From CBDBJL01 sp965206365 (lineage in GTDB: Bacteria; Pseudomonadota; Alphaproteobacteria; JABAAW01; JAHZMA01): a DNA stretch of 56,325 nucleotides. The notes under the pieces are model-generated. The model saw only the letters and a program-made list of their open reading frames with translations, was not told where the DNA came from and ran no database searches. The stretch lies in contig CBDBJL010000021.1 of NCBI GenBank assembly GCA_965206365.1, positions 1-56,325 of the forward strand, written 5' to 3'. The position numbers were made by a program, and so were the translations under genes. Below are positions 45,560 through 55,732 of this stretch, piece after piece; position 1 is the stretch's first letter; the number at the start of each line of letters is the position of its first letter.

Positions 45560-46518
45560 AAAAACGGAAACAATTAGGAGGTGATTTTATTTGTTTAACC
45601 CAAATGCAAAATGTAATGTTAAAGACCATTTTGAAAAGCGCGAAAGAAATGAAAGCAAGTCGGAAGCGCGAACAATTTTTAAATGGTAAAATATTGGCAA
45701 TGATTTTTGACAAACCTTCAACCCGCACCCGAGTTAGTTTTGACGTTGCCATGCGCCAGTTGGGCGGAAGTATCACGGCACTTTCAGCGCATGATATGCA
45801 ATTAGGGCGTGGTGAGACCATTGCTGATACCGCACGAGTGCTCTCGCGTTATGTTGACATTATCATGCTAAGAACCACGGCAGAAGAGCATTTATTAGAA
45901 TTGGCAGAAATTGCTTCTGTACCGGTGATTAATGGCTTAACCGATGAATCTCATCCTTGCCAAATTATGGCAGATATTATGACTTTTCAAGAACATCGCG
46001 GAAGCATTCAGAGCAAAAAAATTGCTTGGTTGGGCGATGGCAATAATGTTTCTGCCAGTTTGGCGCATGCGACTGCACATTTTGATTTTGAATTGCATGT
46101 GGCGATTCCTAAAAATCGAACGAAGCCGGTAGAAAAAGCAGCAAGATGGGCAAAACAATGGACTGGAAAAGAAAAGGTGATTTTTCATGAAAATGCCTCC
46201 GCAGCCGGACAAGGGGCGCACGCCATTATTACCGATACGTGGGTATCAATGGGTGAAGAGGCGGATAAAGCTGAATTGCACCAATTATTTAAACCCTATC
46301 AGGTAAATCAAAAATTAATGCAAATTGCACATCCTGATGCGGTGTTTATGCATTGCCTGCCAGCACACCGAGGTGAAGAAGTTACCGCAGAAGTGTTAGA
46401 AGGCCCGCAATCGATTGTTTGGGATGAAGCTGAAAATCGGTTGCATGTCCAAAAAAGCATTCTATTATGGTGTTTAGGTGGCAAGCGTGGTTTATTACTG
46501 CCCTGGAGAGTTTTTTAG
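45547..46518 (+). CDS. argF: Ornithine carbamoyltransferase
   Basis: Cytosolic enzyme of 323 residues making citrulline from ornithine and carbamoyl phosphate. Signatures: carbamoyl phosphate loop PSTRTRVSF, HPCQIMADIMT, SMG loop in DTWVSMGEEAD, and HCLPAHRGEEVT with the catalytic Cys. The C-terminus (SILLWCLGGKRGLLLPWRVF) is a little longer than usual. The start overlaps the argD 3' end, so the two are translationally coupled; argD-argF pairing is common in alphaproteobacteria, where hslO often follows, but not here. Confidence 0.95.
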   Translation: MRRLKKRKQLGGDFICLTQMQNVMLKTILKSAKEMKASRKREQFLNGKILAMIFDKPSTRTRVSFDVAMRQLGGSITALSAHDMQLGRGETIADTARVLSRYVDIIMLRTTAEEHLLELAEIASVPVINGLTDESHPCQIMADIMTFQEHRGSIQSKKIAWLGDGNNVSASLAHATAHFDFELHVAIPKNRTKPVEKAARWAKQWTGKEKVIFHENASAAGQGAHAIITDTWVSMGEEADKAELHQLFKPYQVNQKLMQIAHPDAVFMHCLPAHRGEEVTAEVLEGPQSIVWDEAENRLHVQKSILLWCLGGKRGLLLPWRVF

Positions 46519-47059
46519 GGGAGTTTTTTTGAAAATGAAAATACCACACGCTCAATTCATGTCAACTACTATGTGCTAACAATTGATACCAAGGTGGGCT
46601 CATAGATAATGAAAAATTCCAAAACTGCAAAATTAGCCTCACGAAATATAGTGCTTTATGAATATGATCGCTTGTTCGTTGCTAGGCTTTTGCCCGTAGA
46701 TTCTATAATTTTTTCAATAAGAGGAATTTTAGTAAGGCCATAACAAGATCAGCAATTGCAAAAAAGCCAAAAAGGGACGTTATTTTCTCACAATGAAAAC
46801 CTTGCCAAACGGTTTAAGGCAGCTGCGAAAAATAAAACTTACTGCTTCTAAATATCAAGGAAATAAATAGGAAATAAGTTTGTTTTATTGTATTCTTACG
46901 GGTTTTACTAAAAAATTAGCATTGTTAATTTTGTTAAAAACACTTGCCCGTAAGGTCAAATTCTATTAGAGTTTATCTCTATTGACGATAATGGCTTATT
47001 TTTATAAGCAGGGTTGGAAATAATTTGGCGGAGAAATAATTTGCGGGAAAAGGAAAAAA
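46519..47059. other. Intergenic gap between argF and gltD
   Basis: About 540 AT-rich bases with only very short ORFs that I cannot support. It should hold the gltDB promoter. An inverted repeat, CTTACGGG at 46895-46902 and CCCGTAAG at 46947-46954 (44 bp apart), sits 100-160 bases before gltD and could be a regulator site or a leader structure. Confidence 0.35.
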
Positions 47060-48493
47060 ATGTCTGATGATAAAATGATTAAATTTACAAAACGAAAACG
47101 CAAAATGCCAGCTGTGCGCACACCCAAAAAACGCATCACTGATTTTAAAGAAATTTATCAAAATTTTGCGAAACAAGAAGCAGAAAATCAGGCTGGGCGT
47201 TGTTCGCAATGCGGTGTGCCTTATTGTCAAATTCATTGTCCGGTTGGGAATAATATTCCCGATTGGTTAATGCTGGTAGCGCAAGATCGGTTGGAACATG
47301 CCTATCATATTTCATCGGAGACGAATGTGTTGCCGGAAATATGTGGTAGAATTTGCCCACAAGACCGTTTATGTGAAGGCGATTGCGTGTTAGAACAAGC
47401 TGGGCATGAAACCGTTACCATCGGTGCGGTAGAAAAATATATTACCGATACCGCTTTTGAAAAAAATTGGGTTAAACCCATTATTCCTGTTATTCAACGC
47501 AACCAGCATGTGGCTGTTATTGGTGCCGGGCCTGCGGGAATTTCTGCGGCAGTACGGCTACGTGAACATGGTTATCAAGTTACCCTGTATGATGCTTATG
47601 ATCGGGTAGGGGGCTTGTTGGTTTATGGAATTCCAGGATTTAAGTTAGAAAAAGATATTGTCACCAGAAGAACAGAATGGTTAGAGAAATCAGGGGTAAA
47701 TTTTGTGCTTAATTGCCGAATTGGTAAGGATAAAAGCTTTGCCGAACTGCGCAAAAATCATGATGCGATCTTGATTGCTACAGGAGTGTACCAAGCCCGT
47801 AACATCGATAATTTGCCAGGCAGTGATGCTGAAAATTTACTACCAGCATTGGATTATTTAATTGCTGCTAATCGCTTTGATTTCGGTGATAAAATGCCAA
47901 ATGCTGAGGCATTTTCTGTGAAAGATAAAAATGTGATTGTGCTTGGTGGGGGAGATACTGCTATGGATTGCGTGCGCACAGCAATTCGACAAGAGGCAAA
48001 ATCGGTAAAATGTTTGTATCGACGAGATCGAGATAACATGCCAGGTTCAAAGCGCGAGGTTCACAATGCCGAACAAGAGGGAGTGGAATTTATTTGGTTG
48101 GCTACCCCCGCAAGCTTTACGTTGGAAAACAACGAAATTTGCCAAGTGCATGCTGATACAATGCGCTTAGGGTATAAAGATCTAGATGGTCGCCAACAGA
48201 TTGAAAAAGATATTATGGCAGCTCCGCTGTGTTTCCATGCTGATCGGGTAATTACGGCTTTGGGGTTTTTGCCAGAAGATTTGCCGAAGATTTTTCAAGA
48301 AAAAAAGTTGAAAACACGCAATAATGGTGAATTAAAAGTACAATTTCCGAATATGATGCTTACAGATCTGCCAGGCGTTTTTGCCGCTGGTGATATTGTA
48401 CGTGGGGCCTCGTTGGTTGTATGGGCGGTACGTGAAGGGCAAGATGCTGCCCAAGGGATTCATCAATGGCTCATTGAGAAAGCAGGGAAATAA
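47060..48493 (+). CDS. gltD: Glutamate synthase small subunit
   Basis: Iron-sulfur flavoprotein subunit of 477 residues that oxidises NADPH and feeds electrons to GltB for glutamate formation from glutamine and 2-oxoglutarate. N-terminal Cys clusters for 4Fe-4S centres: RCSQCGVPYCQIHCPVGNNI and CGRICPQDRLCEGDC. FAD site VIGAGPAGISAAV, NADPH site VLGGGDTAMDCVRTA, and a C-terminal FAD motif GVFAAGDIVRGASLVVWAV. Full length and intact. Its stop overlaps the gltB start (TAATG). An AAAAGGAAA site precedes the ATG. Confidence 0.95.
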   Translation: MSDDKMIKFTKRKRKMPAVRTPKKRITDFKEIYQNFAKQEAENQAGRCSQCGVPYCQIHCPVGNNIPDWLMLVAQDRLEHAYHISSETNVLPEICGRICPQDRLCEGDCVLEQAGHETVTIGAVEKYITDTAFEKNWVKPIIPVIQRNQHVAVIGAGPAGISAAVRLREHGYQVTLYDAYDRVGGLLVYGIPGFKLEKDIVTRRTEWLEKSGVNFVLNCRIGKDKSFAELRKNHDAILIATGVYQARNIDNLPGSDAENLLPALDYLIAANRFDFGDKMPNAEAFSVKDKNVIVLGGGDTAMDCVRTAIRQEAKSVKCLYRRDRDNMPGSKREVHNAEQEGVEFIWLATPASFTLENNEICQVHADTMRLGYKDLDGRQQIEKDIMAAPLCFHADRVITALGFLPEDLPKIFQEKKLKTRNNGELKVQFPNMMLTDLPGVFAAGDIVRGASLVVWAVREGQDAAQGIHQWLIEKAGK

Positions 48494-51400
48494 TGATGAG
48501 AGATTTACAAAAATTATTTGCAGAAGAAGGGCTTTATTTGCCTGAAACGGAAAGCTCGGCTTGTGGCGTTGGTTTGATTGCCGCATTAGATGGAAAACCT
48601 TGCCGTGAAGTTGTGGAAATGGGCATTAGTGCACTCAAATCACTTTGGCATCGTGGTGCCGTAGATGCAGATGGCAAAACTGGTGATGGTGCCGGAATTC
48701 ATTTGGCAATTCCACAAGAATTTTTCACGCAATGGTTGAAAATGATTGATAATTATAAGGATTCTGAAAAAATTGCGGTTGGCCAAATCTTTTTGCCACG
48801 GCATAATTTTGATGCCCAAGAACAATGTCGAGTTATTTGTGAGCATGAAGTGATTCGTAAAGGTTATAAAGTTTTAGGGTGGCGACAAGTGCCCATAGAT
48901 GCAAGCATCATTGGAAGCAAAGCCGAGGCTACTCGCCCAGGAATCGAACAATTATTGGTGGCTAAAAATAAAAATATTTCGGAAGAGCAGTTTGAACGCG
49001 ACCTTTATTGGTTGCGATGTCGAATTGAAGGCAAGGTGAAACAAGCTAATTTATCACAATTCTATATTTGTTCGTTATCGTCACGTTCCATTATCTATAA
49101 GGGTTTATTTCTTGCCGAACAGTTGGATAGCTTTTATCCTGATTTGCGCGATAAGCTTTTCATTTCTAATTTCGCAGTTTATCATCAACGTTACTCTACG
49201 AATACTTTTCCTGATTGGTGGCTTGCGCAGCCTTTTCGTATTTTGGCACATAATGGTGAAATTAATACACTTTCAGGCAATAAAAATTTAATGAAAAGCC
49301 ATGAAAGGCGAATTCAATCGGATGTGTATGGCGATGCGGTAAAGGATTTATTACCGGTTATTGGTGGTGATGCTTCCGATAGTGCGGCTTTGGATAATGT
49401 ATTTGAGATGATGTTACAAACCCATAGTCAGCGCACCTTACCTGAAGTGAAATCAATGCTGATCCCAGAGGCTTGGGAAGTGAATCAAAAAAATTTACCG
49501 CAAAAAGTTGTAGATTTCTACAAATGGGTAAGCCGCGTTGTGGAACCATGGGATGGACCTGCGGCAATTTGTGGATATTTTGGCGATTGGGTGCTTGGCG
49601 GGCTTGATCGGGGTGGGTTACGTCCATTGCGTTACACACTTACAAAAGATGGCTATTTAATTATGGGGTCGGAAACTGGCATGGTGCCAATTAAAGCCGA
49701 AAACATTAACCATAATGGTATTGTTCCCCCCGGAGAAATGATTGCCCTTAATTTGGCTGAAGGTAAGCTTTATAATGATCAAGAATTGAAAGGGCAAATT
49801 GCGAAACGCCACGATTACAGTCAATGGATCCAACGGATTAGGCGGCTTAGTGAATTTAAAATTGCCCAACCAAAAAATAAATTACCCCCCGCGCAAATTT
49901 TGCAACATCAATATATGGCCGGGTGGAGTTTAGAAAAACTAGAATTAATTCTCCATCCCATGGTCGCTGAAGGCAAAGAAGCAACAGGTTCGATGGGAGA
50001 TGATTCCCCCTTGGCTGTATTAAGCTCGCAATATTGTCCACTACATTATTATTTTCGGCAAAATTTTAGCCAAGTCACGAACCCGCCTTTAGATTCTTTG
50101 CGCGAGCGTTTTGTGATGAGTTTGCGAACTCATTTAGGAAATCAAGGCAATATTTTGGCAGATGATGATGCTGGGGATGAAATTTTAATTCAGATGGATT
50201 CACCAATATTGTTAAATGATGATTTGCAGGCGATTAAGAAACAGCTTGGCGATGAAATTTACGCTGAAATAGATTGTACTTTCACTCCAGGTAGTGATAT
50301 TCATTTGCGCCAAGCTTTGGTAGATATTCGTCAAGAAGCACAAAGATGCGTGCGTATGGGTAAGGTTCATTTGTTTTTAACGGATAAAAATACGAATGCA
50401 AATCGCGCCCCCGTGCCCATGATCCTAGCTACCGGGGCCATCCATTCTTATTTATTAGAGCAAGGTTTAAGAAGCTATTGTTCGCTTAATGTCGAAACTG
50501 CTGAATGTTTAGAAATTAACAATTTTGCGGTATTAATCGGTGTTGGGGCCACCACAGTGAATCCTTGGTTGGTAGAAGAAACGATTATTGCTCAGCACAG
50601 CAATCAACTCTACGGAGATATTTCGCTTCAATATTGTTTGCGTAATTATCGTTGCGCGGTAGAAGGGGGATTGCTAAAAATTACTTCAAAAATGGGAATT
50701 TCGATCATTAGTGCCTATCGTGGTGGTTATAATTTTGAAGCTGTTGGACTTTCACGCGCCTTAGTTGCCGAATATTTTCCAGGGCTGATCTCGCGAATTT
50801 CAGGTATTGGTTTAATGGGTTTGCAGAATAAAATCGCCGGGCAACATGAAAAAGCTTACGCGCCCACGCTTAAATTTTTACCAATCGGTGGCTTTTTCAA
50901 GGTGCGTCGCTCGGCTACTGATCCCCATGGTTGGGATGGTGCTTTAATCCATGTGATGCAAGAGGCAGTTTCACGCAACTCTTATCAGCTTTGGCGTAAA
51001 TATACGCAGGGTATCCAAAATTTGGCCCCGATCTATTTACGGGATTTAATGGATTTTAAAAATGATGCTGTGGTACCTATTGCTCTTTCTGAAGTTAGTT
51101 CGGTCACTGAGATTCGGAAACGATTTGTGGCCCCCGGGATCTCATTAGGCGCACTTGGTCCAGAAGCTCATGAAACATTAGCAATTGCGATGAATCGTAT
51201 TGGTGCTCGTTCAGATTCCGGTGAAGGTGGCGAAGATGCCGCACGATTTATTCCACGCACTAATGGTGATAATGCTTCTAGCGTTATTAAACAGGTAGCA
51301 TCGGGGCGTTTTGGCGTTACCGCAGAATATCTAAATCATTGCCGTGAAATTGAAATTAAAATGGCACAAGGTGCAAAACCTGGGGAAGGCGGGCAATTGC

Positions 51401-53025
51401 CGGGGCATAAAGTTTCGGGATATATTGCGAAATTACGCCACTCAACCGAAGGCGTTACGTTGATTAGCCCCCCTCCCCATCATGATATTTATTCCATTGA
51501 AGATTTGGCGCAGCTTATTTACGACTTAAAGCAGATTAATCCTGAGGCTGAAATATGCGTGAAATTAGTGGCGCGTTCGGGTATTGGCACAGTTGCCGCC
51601 GGGGTTGCAAAAGCACATGCAGATACAATTTTAATTTCAGGGCATTCTGGTGGTACCGGGGCAAGTCCGCAATCTTCTATTAAGCATGCTGGTTTGCCAT
51701 GGGAAATGGGCTTAGCAGAAGCGCATCAGGTATTGGTATTAAATAATTTGCGACATAAGGTAAAATTGCGCACTGATGGTGGCTTAAAAACTGGACGCGA
51801 TATTGTTATTGCGGCAATTTTAGGAGCAGAGGAGTATGGTATTGGCACAGCATCTTTGGTGGCAATGGGTTGCATTATGGTGCGTCAATGCCATTCTAAT
51901 ACTTGTCCGGTTGGGGTTTGCACACAAGATGAAACTTTGCGCGCGAAATTTCAGGGAACGCCGGAAAAAGTAATTAATTTAATGACCTTTATTGCGGAGG
52001 AAGTGCGTGATATTTTGGCATCCCTTGGTATGCGTTCGATCGAAGAAATTATTGGGCGAACAGATCTCTTGCAACAGATTTCACGCGGGGCAGCAGATTT
52101 AGATGATTTAGATTTCAATGCTATTTTATTTAACATGAATAGCGAATTGAAAAGTGATCCCCGCCAACGCATGTGCACTCGTACAACGCGTAACCCAGTG
52201 CCTGAAAGTGTAGATCAGCGAATTATCCAAGATGCCCAACCCTTATTGAAGCATAATGAAAGAATGGATTTATTTTATTCTATTCGTAATACAGATCGTT
52301 CGGTGGGCGCAAGATTAAGTTCAGCAATTACTCGAAATTTTGGCAAGATAGGGCTGAGTGATAATCAACTTCGCATTCGCTTTAATGGCTGGGCCGGGCA
52401 ATCATTTGGTGCATTTGGGGTGAAAGGCTTGGTTTTAGATTTAAACGGAGAAGCCAATGATTATGTTGGAAAAGGGCTTTCAGGGGCTACTGTGATCATA
52501 CGTCCGCATAATCGTTCGGGGTTGAAAACGGAAAAAAATGCCATTATGGGCAATACAGTTTTGTATGGTGCCACTTCCGGAAAATTATATGCTGCCGGTA
52601 CAGCAGGACAACGTTTTTGCGTTCGTAATAGCGGAGCGCATGCGGTAATTGAAGGGATTAGTAGCAATGGTTGTGAATATATGACCGGTGGTGAAGTGTT
52701 AATTTTAGGGGCTATTGGGCGCAATTTTGGCGCGGGTATGACCGGTGGGCATGCCTTTATTTTTGACCCTGCAAATGCCTATGCCCAACTTTATACCAAC
52801 AATGAATCTGTGCATGTGGTTGCCATGGTTGATGAATTTTGGCAAAATCATATTTATAATAAAATTATCGCTCATATTGATGTTACATCTTCGAAGTATG
52901 CTGAAAATATTATTAATGATTGGCGCGAACATCGAGATCATTTTTTCCACGTGATCCCGAAAGAAATGGTTAATAAATTAATTTCACCAATTTCAAGTTT
53001 ACGTTTGCCAATGGCCGCAGAATAG
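48493..53025 (+). CDS. gltB: Glutamate synthase large subunit
   Basis: Enzyme of 1510 residues that takes the amide of glutamine and makes glutamate. A short propeptide precedes the N-terminal nucleophile Cys24 (SSACGVGLIAAL), as in other GltB. Order: class-II glutaminase (1 to about 430, with HNGEINTLSGNKN), central domain, FMN/2-oxoglutarate synthase domain (about 800-1200, with SGHSGGTGASPQSSIKHAG), 3Fe-4S Cys cluster CIMVRQCHSNTCPVGVC, and C-terminal beta-helix (EANDYVGKGLSGATVIIRPH). It overlaps gltD, giving one operon. At 4.5 kb it is the longest intact gene in a window with many broken ones. Confidence 0.96.
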   Translation: MMRDLQKLFAEEGLYLPETESSACGVGLIAALDGKPCREVVEMGISALKSLWHRGAVDADGKTGDGAGIHLAIPQEFFTQWLKMIDNYKDSEKIAVGQIFLPRHNFDAQEQCRVICEHEVIRKGYKVLGWRQVPIDASIIGSKAEATRPGIEQLLVAKNKNISEEQFERDLYWLRCRIEGKVKQANLSQFYICSLSSRSIIYKGLFLAEQLDSFYPDLRDKLFISNFAVYHQRYSTNTFPDWWLAQPFRILAHNGEINTLSGNKNLMKSHERRIQSDVYGDAVKDLLPVIGGDASDSAALDNVFEMMLQTHSQRTLPEVKSMLIPEAWEVNQKNLPQKVVDFYKWVSRVVEPWDGPAAICGYFGDWVLGGLDRGGLRPLRYTLTKDGYLIMGSETGMVPIKAENINHNGIVPPGEMIALNLAEGKLYNDQELKGQIAKRHDYSQWIQRIRRLSEFKIAQPKNKLPPAQILQHQYMAGWSLEKLELILHPMVAEGKEATGSMGDDSPLAVLSSQYCPLHYYFRQNFSQVTNPPLDSLRERFVMSLRTHLGNQGNILADDDAGDEILIQMDSPILLNDDLQAIKKQLGDEIYAEIDCTFTPGSDIHLRQALVDIRQEAQRCVRMGKVHLFLTDKNTNANRAPVPMILATGAIHSYLLEQGLRSYCSLNVETAECLEINNFAVLIGVGATTVNPWLVEETIIAQHSNQLYGDISLQYCLRNYRCAVEGGLLKITSKMGISIISAYRGGYNFEAVGLSRALVAEYFPGLISRISGIGLMGLQNKIAGQHEKAYAPTLKFLPIGGFFKVRRSATDPHGWDGALIHVMQEAVSRNSYQLWRKYTQGIQNLAPIYLRDLMDFKNDAVVPIALSEVSSVTEIRKRFVAPGISLGALGPEAHETLAIAMNRIGARSDSGEGGEDAARFIPRTNGDNASSVIKQVASGRFGVTAEYLNHCREIEIKMAQGAKPGEGGQLPGHKVSGYIAKLRHSTEGVTLISPPPHHDIYSIEDLAQLIYDLKQINPEAEICVKLVARSGIGTVAAGVAKAHADTILISGHSGGTGASPQSSIKHAGLPWEMGLAEAHQVLVLNNLRHKVKLRTDGGLKTGRDIVIAAILGAEEYGIGTASLVAMGCIMVRQCHSNTCPVGVCTQDETLRAKFQGTPEKVINLMTFIAEEVRDILASLGMRSIEEIIGRTDLLQQISRGAADLDDLDFNAILFNMNSELKSDPRQRMCTRTTRNPVPESVDQRIIQDAQPLLKHNERMDLFYSIRNTDRSVGARLSSAITRNFGKIGLSDNQLRIRFNGWAGQSFGAFGVKGLVLDLNGEANDYVGKGLSGATVIIRPHNRSGLKTEKNAIMGNTVLYGATSGKLYAAGTAGQRFCVRNSGAHAVIEGISSNGCEYMTGGEVLILGAIGRNFGAGMTGGHAFIFDPANAYAQLYTNNESVHVVAMVDEFWQNHIYNKIIAHIDVTSSKYAENIINDWREHRDHFFHVIPKEMVNKLISPISSLRLPMAAE

Positions 53026-53186
53026 CGTAAAGGATAGTTTTTGATAAATGAAAATGAGTGATTTTATGTTTTCAGCTTTCAGGCATAAAATCCACTTGTC
53101 AAATTGATTCAGCTAGGGTAGTTTGGGCTAAATTAATGATTTTCTGATTGCAAGGGAATTTATTTTTGGCATAAAATCATCATCAT

Positions 53187-53261
53187 GCGGGCGTAGCTCA
53201 GGGGTAGAGCGCAACCTTGCCAAGGTTGAAGTCGTGAGTTCGAATCTCATCGCCCGCTCCA
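53187..53261 (+). tRNA. tRNA-Gly (anticodon GCC)
   Basis: Complete cloverleaf: acceptor GCGGGCG pairs with CGCCCGC; D arm GCTCAGGGGTAGAGC; anticodon stem-loop AACCTTGCCAAGGTT with GCC in the loop; T arm with GTTCGAATC; discriminator T, then an encoded CCA. It lies about 160 bases after gltB on the same strand, read alone. Confidence 0.95.
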
Positions 53262-54493
53262 TTTCTGTGGCACGTGAAGTTCAAGAAAAATAGACACAGA
53301 AGAGTGTAAAATAAAATATTATGAAAAACCAATCAATAAATTTTAGAAAATAGCCCGTAAAAATGCCAGCAAACTATTGAAATAGGGCTTTGGTAATTTT
53401 ATCGCCGTAAATACCTGTTATCAAGGTATTATTTGCACAAATGAAAGATTGTGTTTTACCAACGATCGCTTGAACCCCCTAGAAAGATTTGCAACATTAG
53501 CAAAAATTGTAGAAATGAGAGAATAATAATGGGTTTTTTCAATTTTATGAGTTGCGAGCCAAAAAAATCAACCTCTATTTTGATGCCCTAAAGGTTGTAG
53601 GGTTTTTGTTTATTTGTATGTTATATTCGTTTCCTGTTTTTTACGGTCAAAAATACGGCATTCAAGATAATTAAAAATTACGAGAATCTGATATTCCCAA
53701 CATTTATGATGCTATTTATTTTATTCGGGGCGATCATTTTTCTTTTCGATCATGAGTACAAATTTCATTTAGAGTTGTAATTGCAAGATCATTTTTTATC
53801 GTGATAACTGAAATTTTAGCAGACTAGCCATATTATTTTTTAATTCCCTTTGCGATAAATTTTCTTGTTATTGTCGCATATATCTTACTTGTAATTTTAG
53901 ATTGGCTATTCCTTATTCTTATTCACTGAGATATTGTTGGTTATTGGAAGATTTTTATTATTTGCCCATTTGGTTTGTGCAACAGTTTTTTATTTTTTGG
54001 TTGATTAATGAAAATTATTTCTGCTAAATTTTCATTGTTGCGATTTTGCAATTATGGTTATACGGGGTGATTTCGTGGATAGGTGCAAAACATAAAATTT
54101 AGATTTACTCGTTTTTCAATAGCTTAGAAAGCCAACGCCCAACTCATCACCATCATCGTTGCAATATATAGTCGGTAACTGGTTTATAGGTCTGATTGAT
54201 TGAAATTCATCGCCTTTTAGCCTTACTTGGATCATCAAATAGATTAAAAAATTACCTATTGGAATTACCTATCAATAATGGCATTACGATTATAACGTAA
54301 AAACTTTGAATTATTTGCCAGAAAATGGGCAACAAACCATGTTTCACTGTTGAAATAATTTGCAAAAACTTGAAACCATGCTAAGATTAACCTAAGAGGA
54401 TGTTTTCAAGAGAATGTATTTCGTTTATTTTAGGAATATGAAGTTTATGGTATGGGTGCCAATGTAATGATTGGTTGGAGTTTTGATGACGGG
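53262..54493. other. Long non-coding or decayed stretch after tRNA-Gly
   Basis: More than 1.2 kb without an ORF of useful length. The section at about 53530-54100 looks like a dead membrane-protein gene: hydrophobic peptides such as YYFLIPFAINFLVIVAYILL and then LVILDWLFLILIH appear between in-frame stops, with frame changes. A possible start is the ATG at 53529. No repeats, integrase or attachment-site duplication of the tRNA 3' end was seen here. Confidence 0.45.
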
Positions 54494-55732
54494 ATGATAA
54501 AGAAATATCAATTCATTGTTGTAGTGTGCGGGTTGCTCCTGCTTTCAGCATGCAGTCAGAAAGTTACCTTAGATGTTGTAAATACTCAATCTATTGTCAA
54601 AAATGTTAATAAATCTGAAGAATCAGGTGAATTATTTTATCGTCGTGGGGATACAGTACTTTCTTTGAGTGAATATCAATCGCGAATCAAAACATTTGTG
54701 GTTCAATTACGAAAAGAATTAACTGCTGAGCGAGAGAGGCAAAGTAATTTAGCACTTATTGCGCAACATAAAGCAGGATCATTAATTGCTGTGAAAGTTC
54801 TGGCAGTACAAGAAAGTGATTCTATTTCTAATGTTGAAATAACAGATAATCCGTTGATTCCAGATGATGAGCCTGCCAATGATTTCGATGAGGTTGCTGT
54901 AGCCACCAATGATCTCGATGAGACTGCCAAGCCTACCGACGCCGTAGCCACCGATGATCTCGATGAGACTGCCGAGCCTACCGATGCCGTAGCCACCGAT
55001 GATTTTGATGAGCCTGCCGATGCCATAGCCACCGATGAGCCTGCCAATGATTTCGATGAAACTACCGATAATTTCAATGAGACTGCCGAGCCTGCCGATG
55101 CCGTAGCCACCGATGATTTTGATGAGACTGCCGAGCCTGCCGATGCCGTAGCCACCGATGATTTCAATGAGACCGCCGTAGCCACCGATGAGCCTGCCAA
55201 TAATTTTGATGAGGCTGCCGTAGCCACCGATGATTTCAATGAGATTATTGTAGAAGAAGATGTGCAATATAACCCCGAACTTTCTATCAGTTACCATTAT
55301 ATTGGTTGGGAAAAGGCCGGAATTAGTAATTTTAAAGGGGCGATTGAAGATTATCAACGTGCCATTGCTCTAAATCCAGAAAATGCCGTTATTTATAATA
55401 GTATGGGAATTGCCAAGGCAAGTTTAGGGAATATTGAGGGGGCCATTACCGATTATAATCAAGCCATTACCATGGATCCTAACTATGCCACAGCCTATCA
55501 TAATCGTGGACGTATGCGTGCGAATAGCGGTGACCTAACAGGGGCGATTGAAGATTATCGTCAAGCTTTGCATGCTTCACCACAAGTGGGTTTGGTTTAT
55601 TTAGACCGAGCAATGGCACAATATTTAAACGGTGATGCACGTGCCGCAGTTGAGGATTTAGAAAAAGCATTAGAGTTAGGAGTAAAACAGGCCCAAAAAT
55701 TAATTACTGAAATTACAGCGGAGCAATTATAG
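54494..55732 (+). CDS. TPR lipoprotein with acidic tandem-repeat linker
   Basis: Lipoprotein of 412 residues. Start chosen at ATG 54494 because it gives a proper lipoprotein signal (MIKKYQFIVVVCGLLLLSAC, lipobox LSAC); an ATG 14 codons upstream would bury it. A coiled-coil-like part (about 50-100) is followed by an acidic repeat linker of about 125 residues built from units such as DDFDETAEPADAVAT, then four TPR units (GAIEDYQRAIALNPENAVIY, GAITDYNQAITMDPNYATAY, GAIEDYRQALHASPQVGLVY, AAVEDLEKALELGVKQAQ). It probably tethers an envelope complex through the TPRs. Partner unknown. Confidence 0.8.
   Translation: MIKKYQFIVVVCGLLLLSACSQKVTLDVVNTQSIVKNVNKSEESGELFYRRGDTVLSLSEYQSRIKTFVVQLRKELTAERERQSNLALIAQHKAGSLIAVKVLAVQESDSISNVEITDNPLIPDDEPANDFDEVAVATNDLDETAKPTDAVATDDLDETAEPTDAVATDDFDEPADAIATDEPANDFDETTDNFNETAEPADAVATDDFDETAEPADAVATDDFNETAVATDEPANNFDEAAVATDDFNEIIVEEDVQYNPELSISYHYIGWEKAGISNFKGAIEDYQRAIALNPENAVIYNSMGIAKASLGNIEGAITDYNQAITMDPNYATAYHNRGRMRANSGDLTGAIEDYRQALHASPQVGLVYLDRAMAQYLNGDARAAVEDLEKALELGVKQAQKLITEITAEQL
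54873..55250 (+). repeat. In-frame tandem repeats (45-bp unit and variants) in the TPR lipoprotein
   Basis: Alternating units based on 45 bp (15 codons, DDFDETAEPADAVAT-type) and shorter DEPANDFDE-type units, with near-identical DNA between copies (GCCGTAGCCACCGATGAT recurs many times). All are multiples of three. Long antisense ORFs over this stretch are a by-product of the repeat. Confidence 0.88.

Noticed and set aside
53187..54493. Possible genomic island with attachment site at tRNA-Gly
   Set aside because: No integrase and no second copy of the tRNA 3' end found in the following 1.2 kb.
54703..55357. Two long minus-strand ORFs over the TPR lipoprotein linker, rich in repeated Ser/Ala/Val or Ile/Gly
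   Set aside because: They are antisense to an in-frame 45-bp repeat, which removes stops from all frames; no ribosome-binding site or family features.
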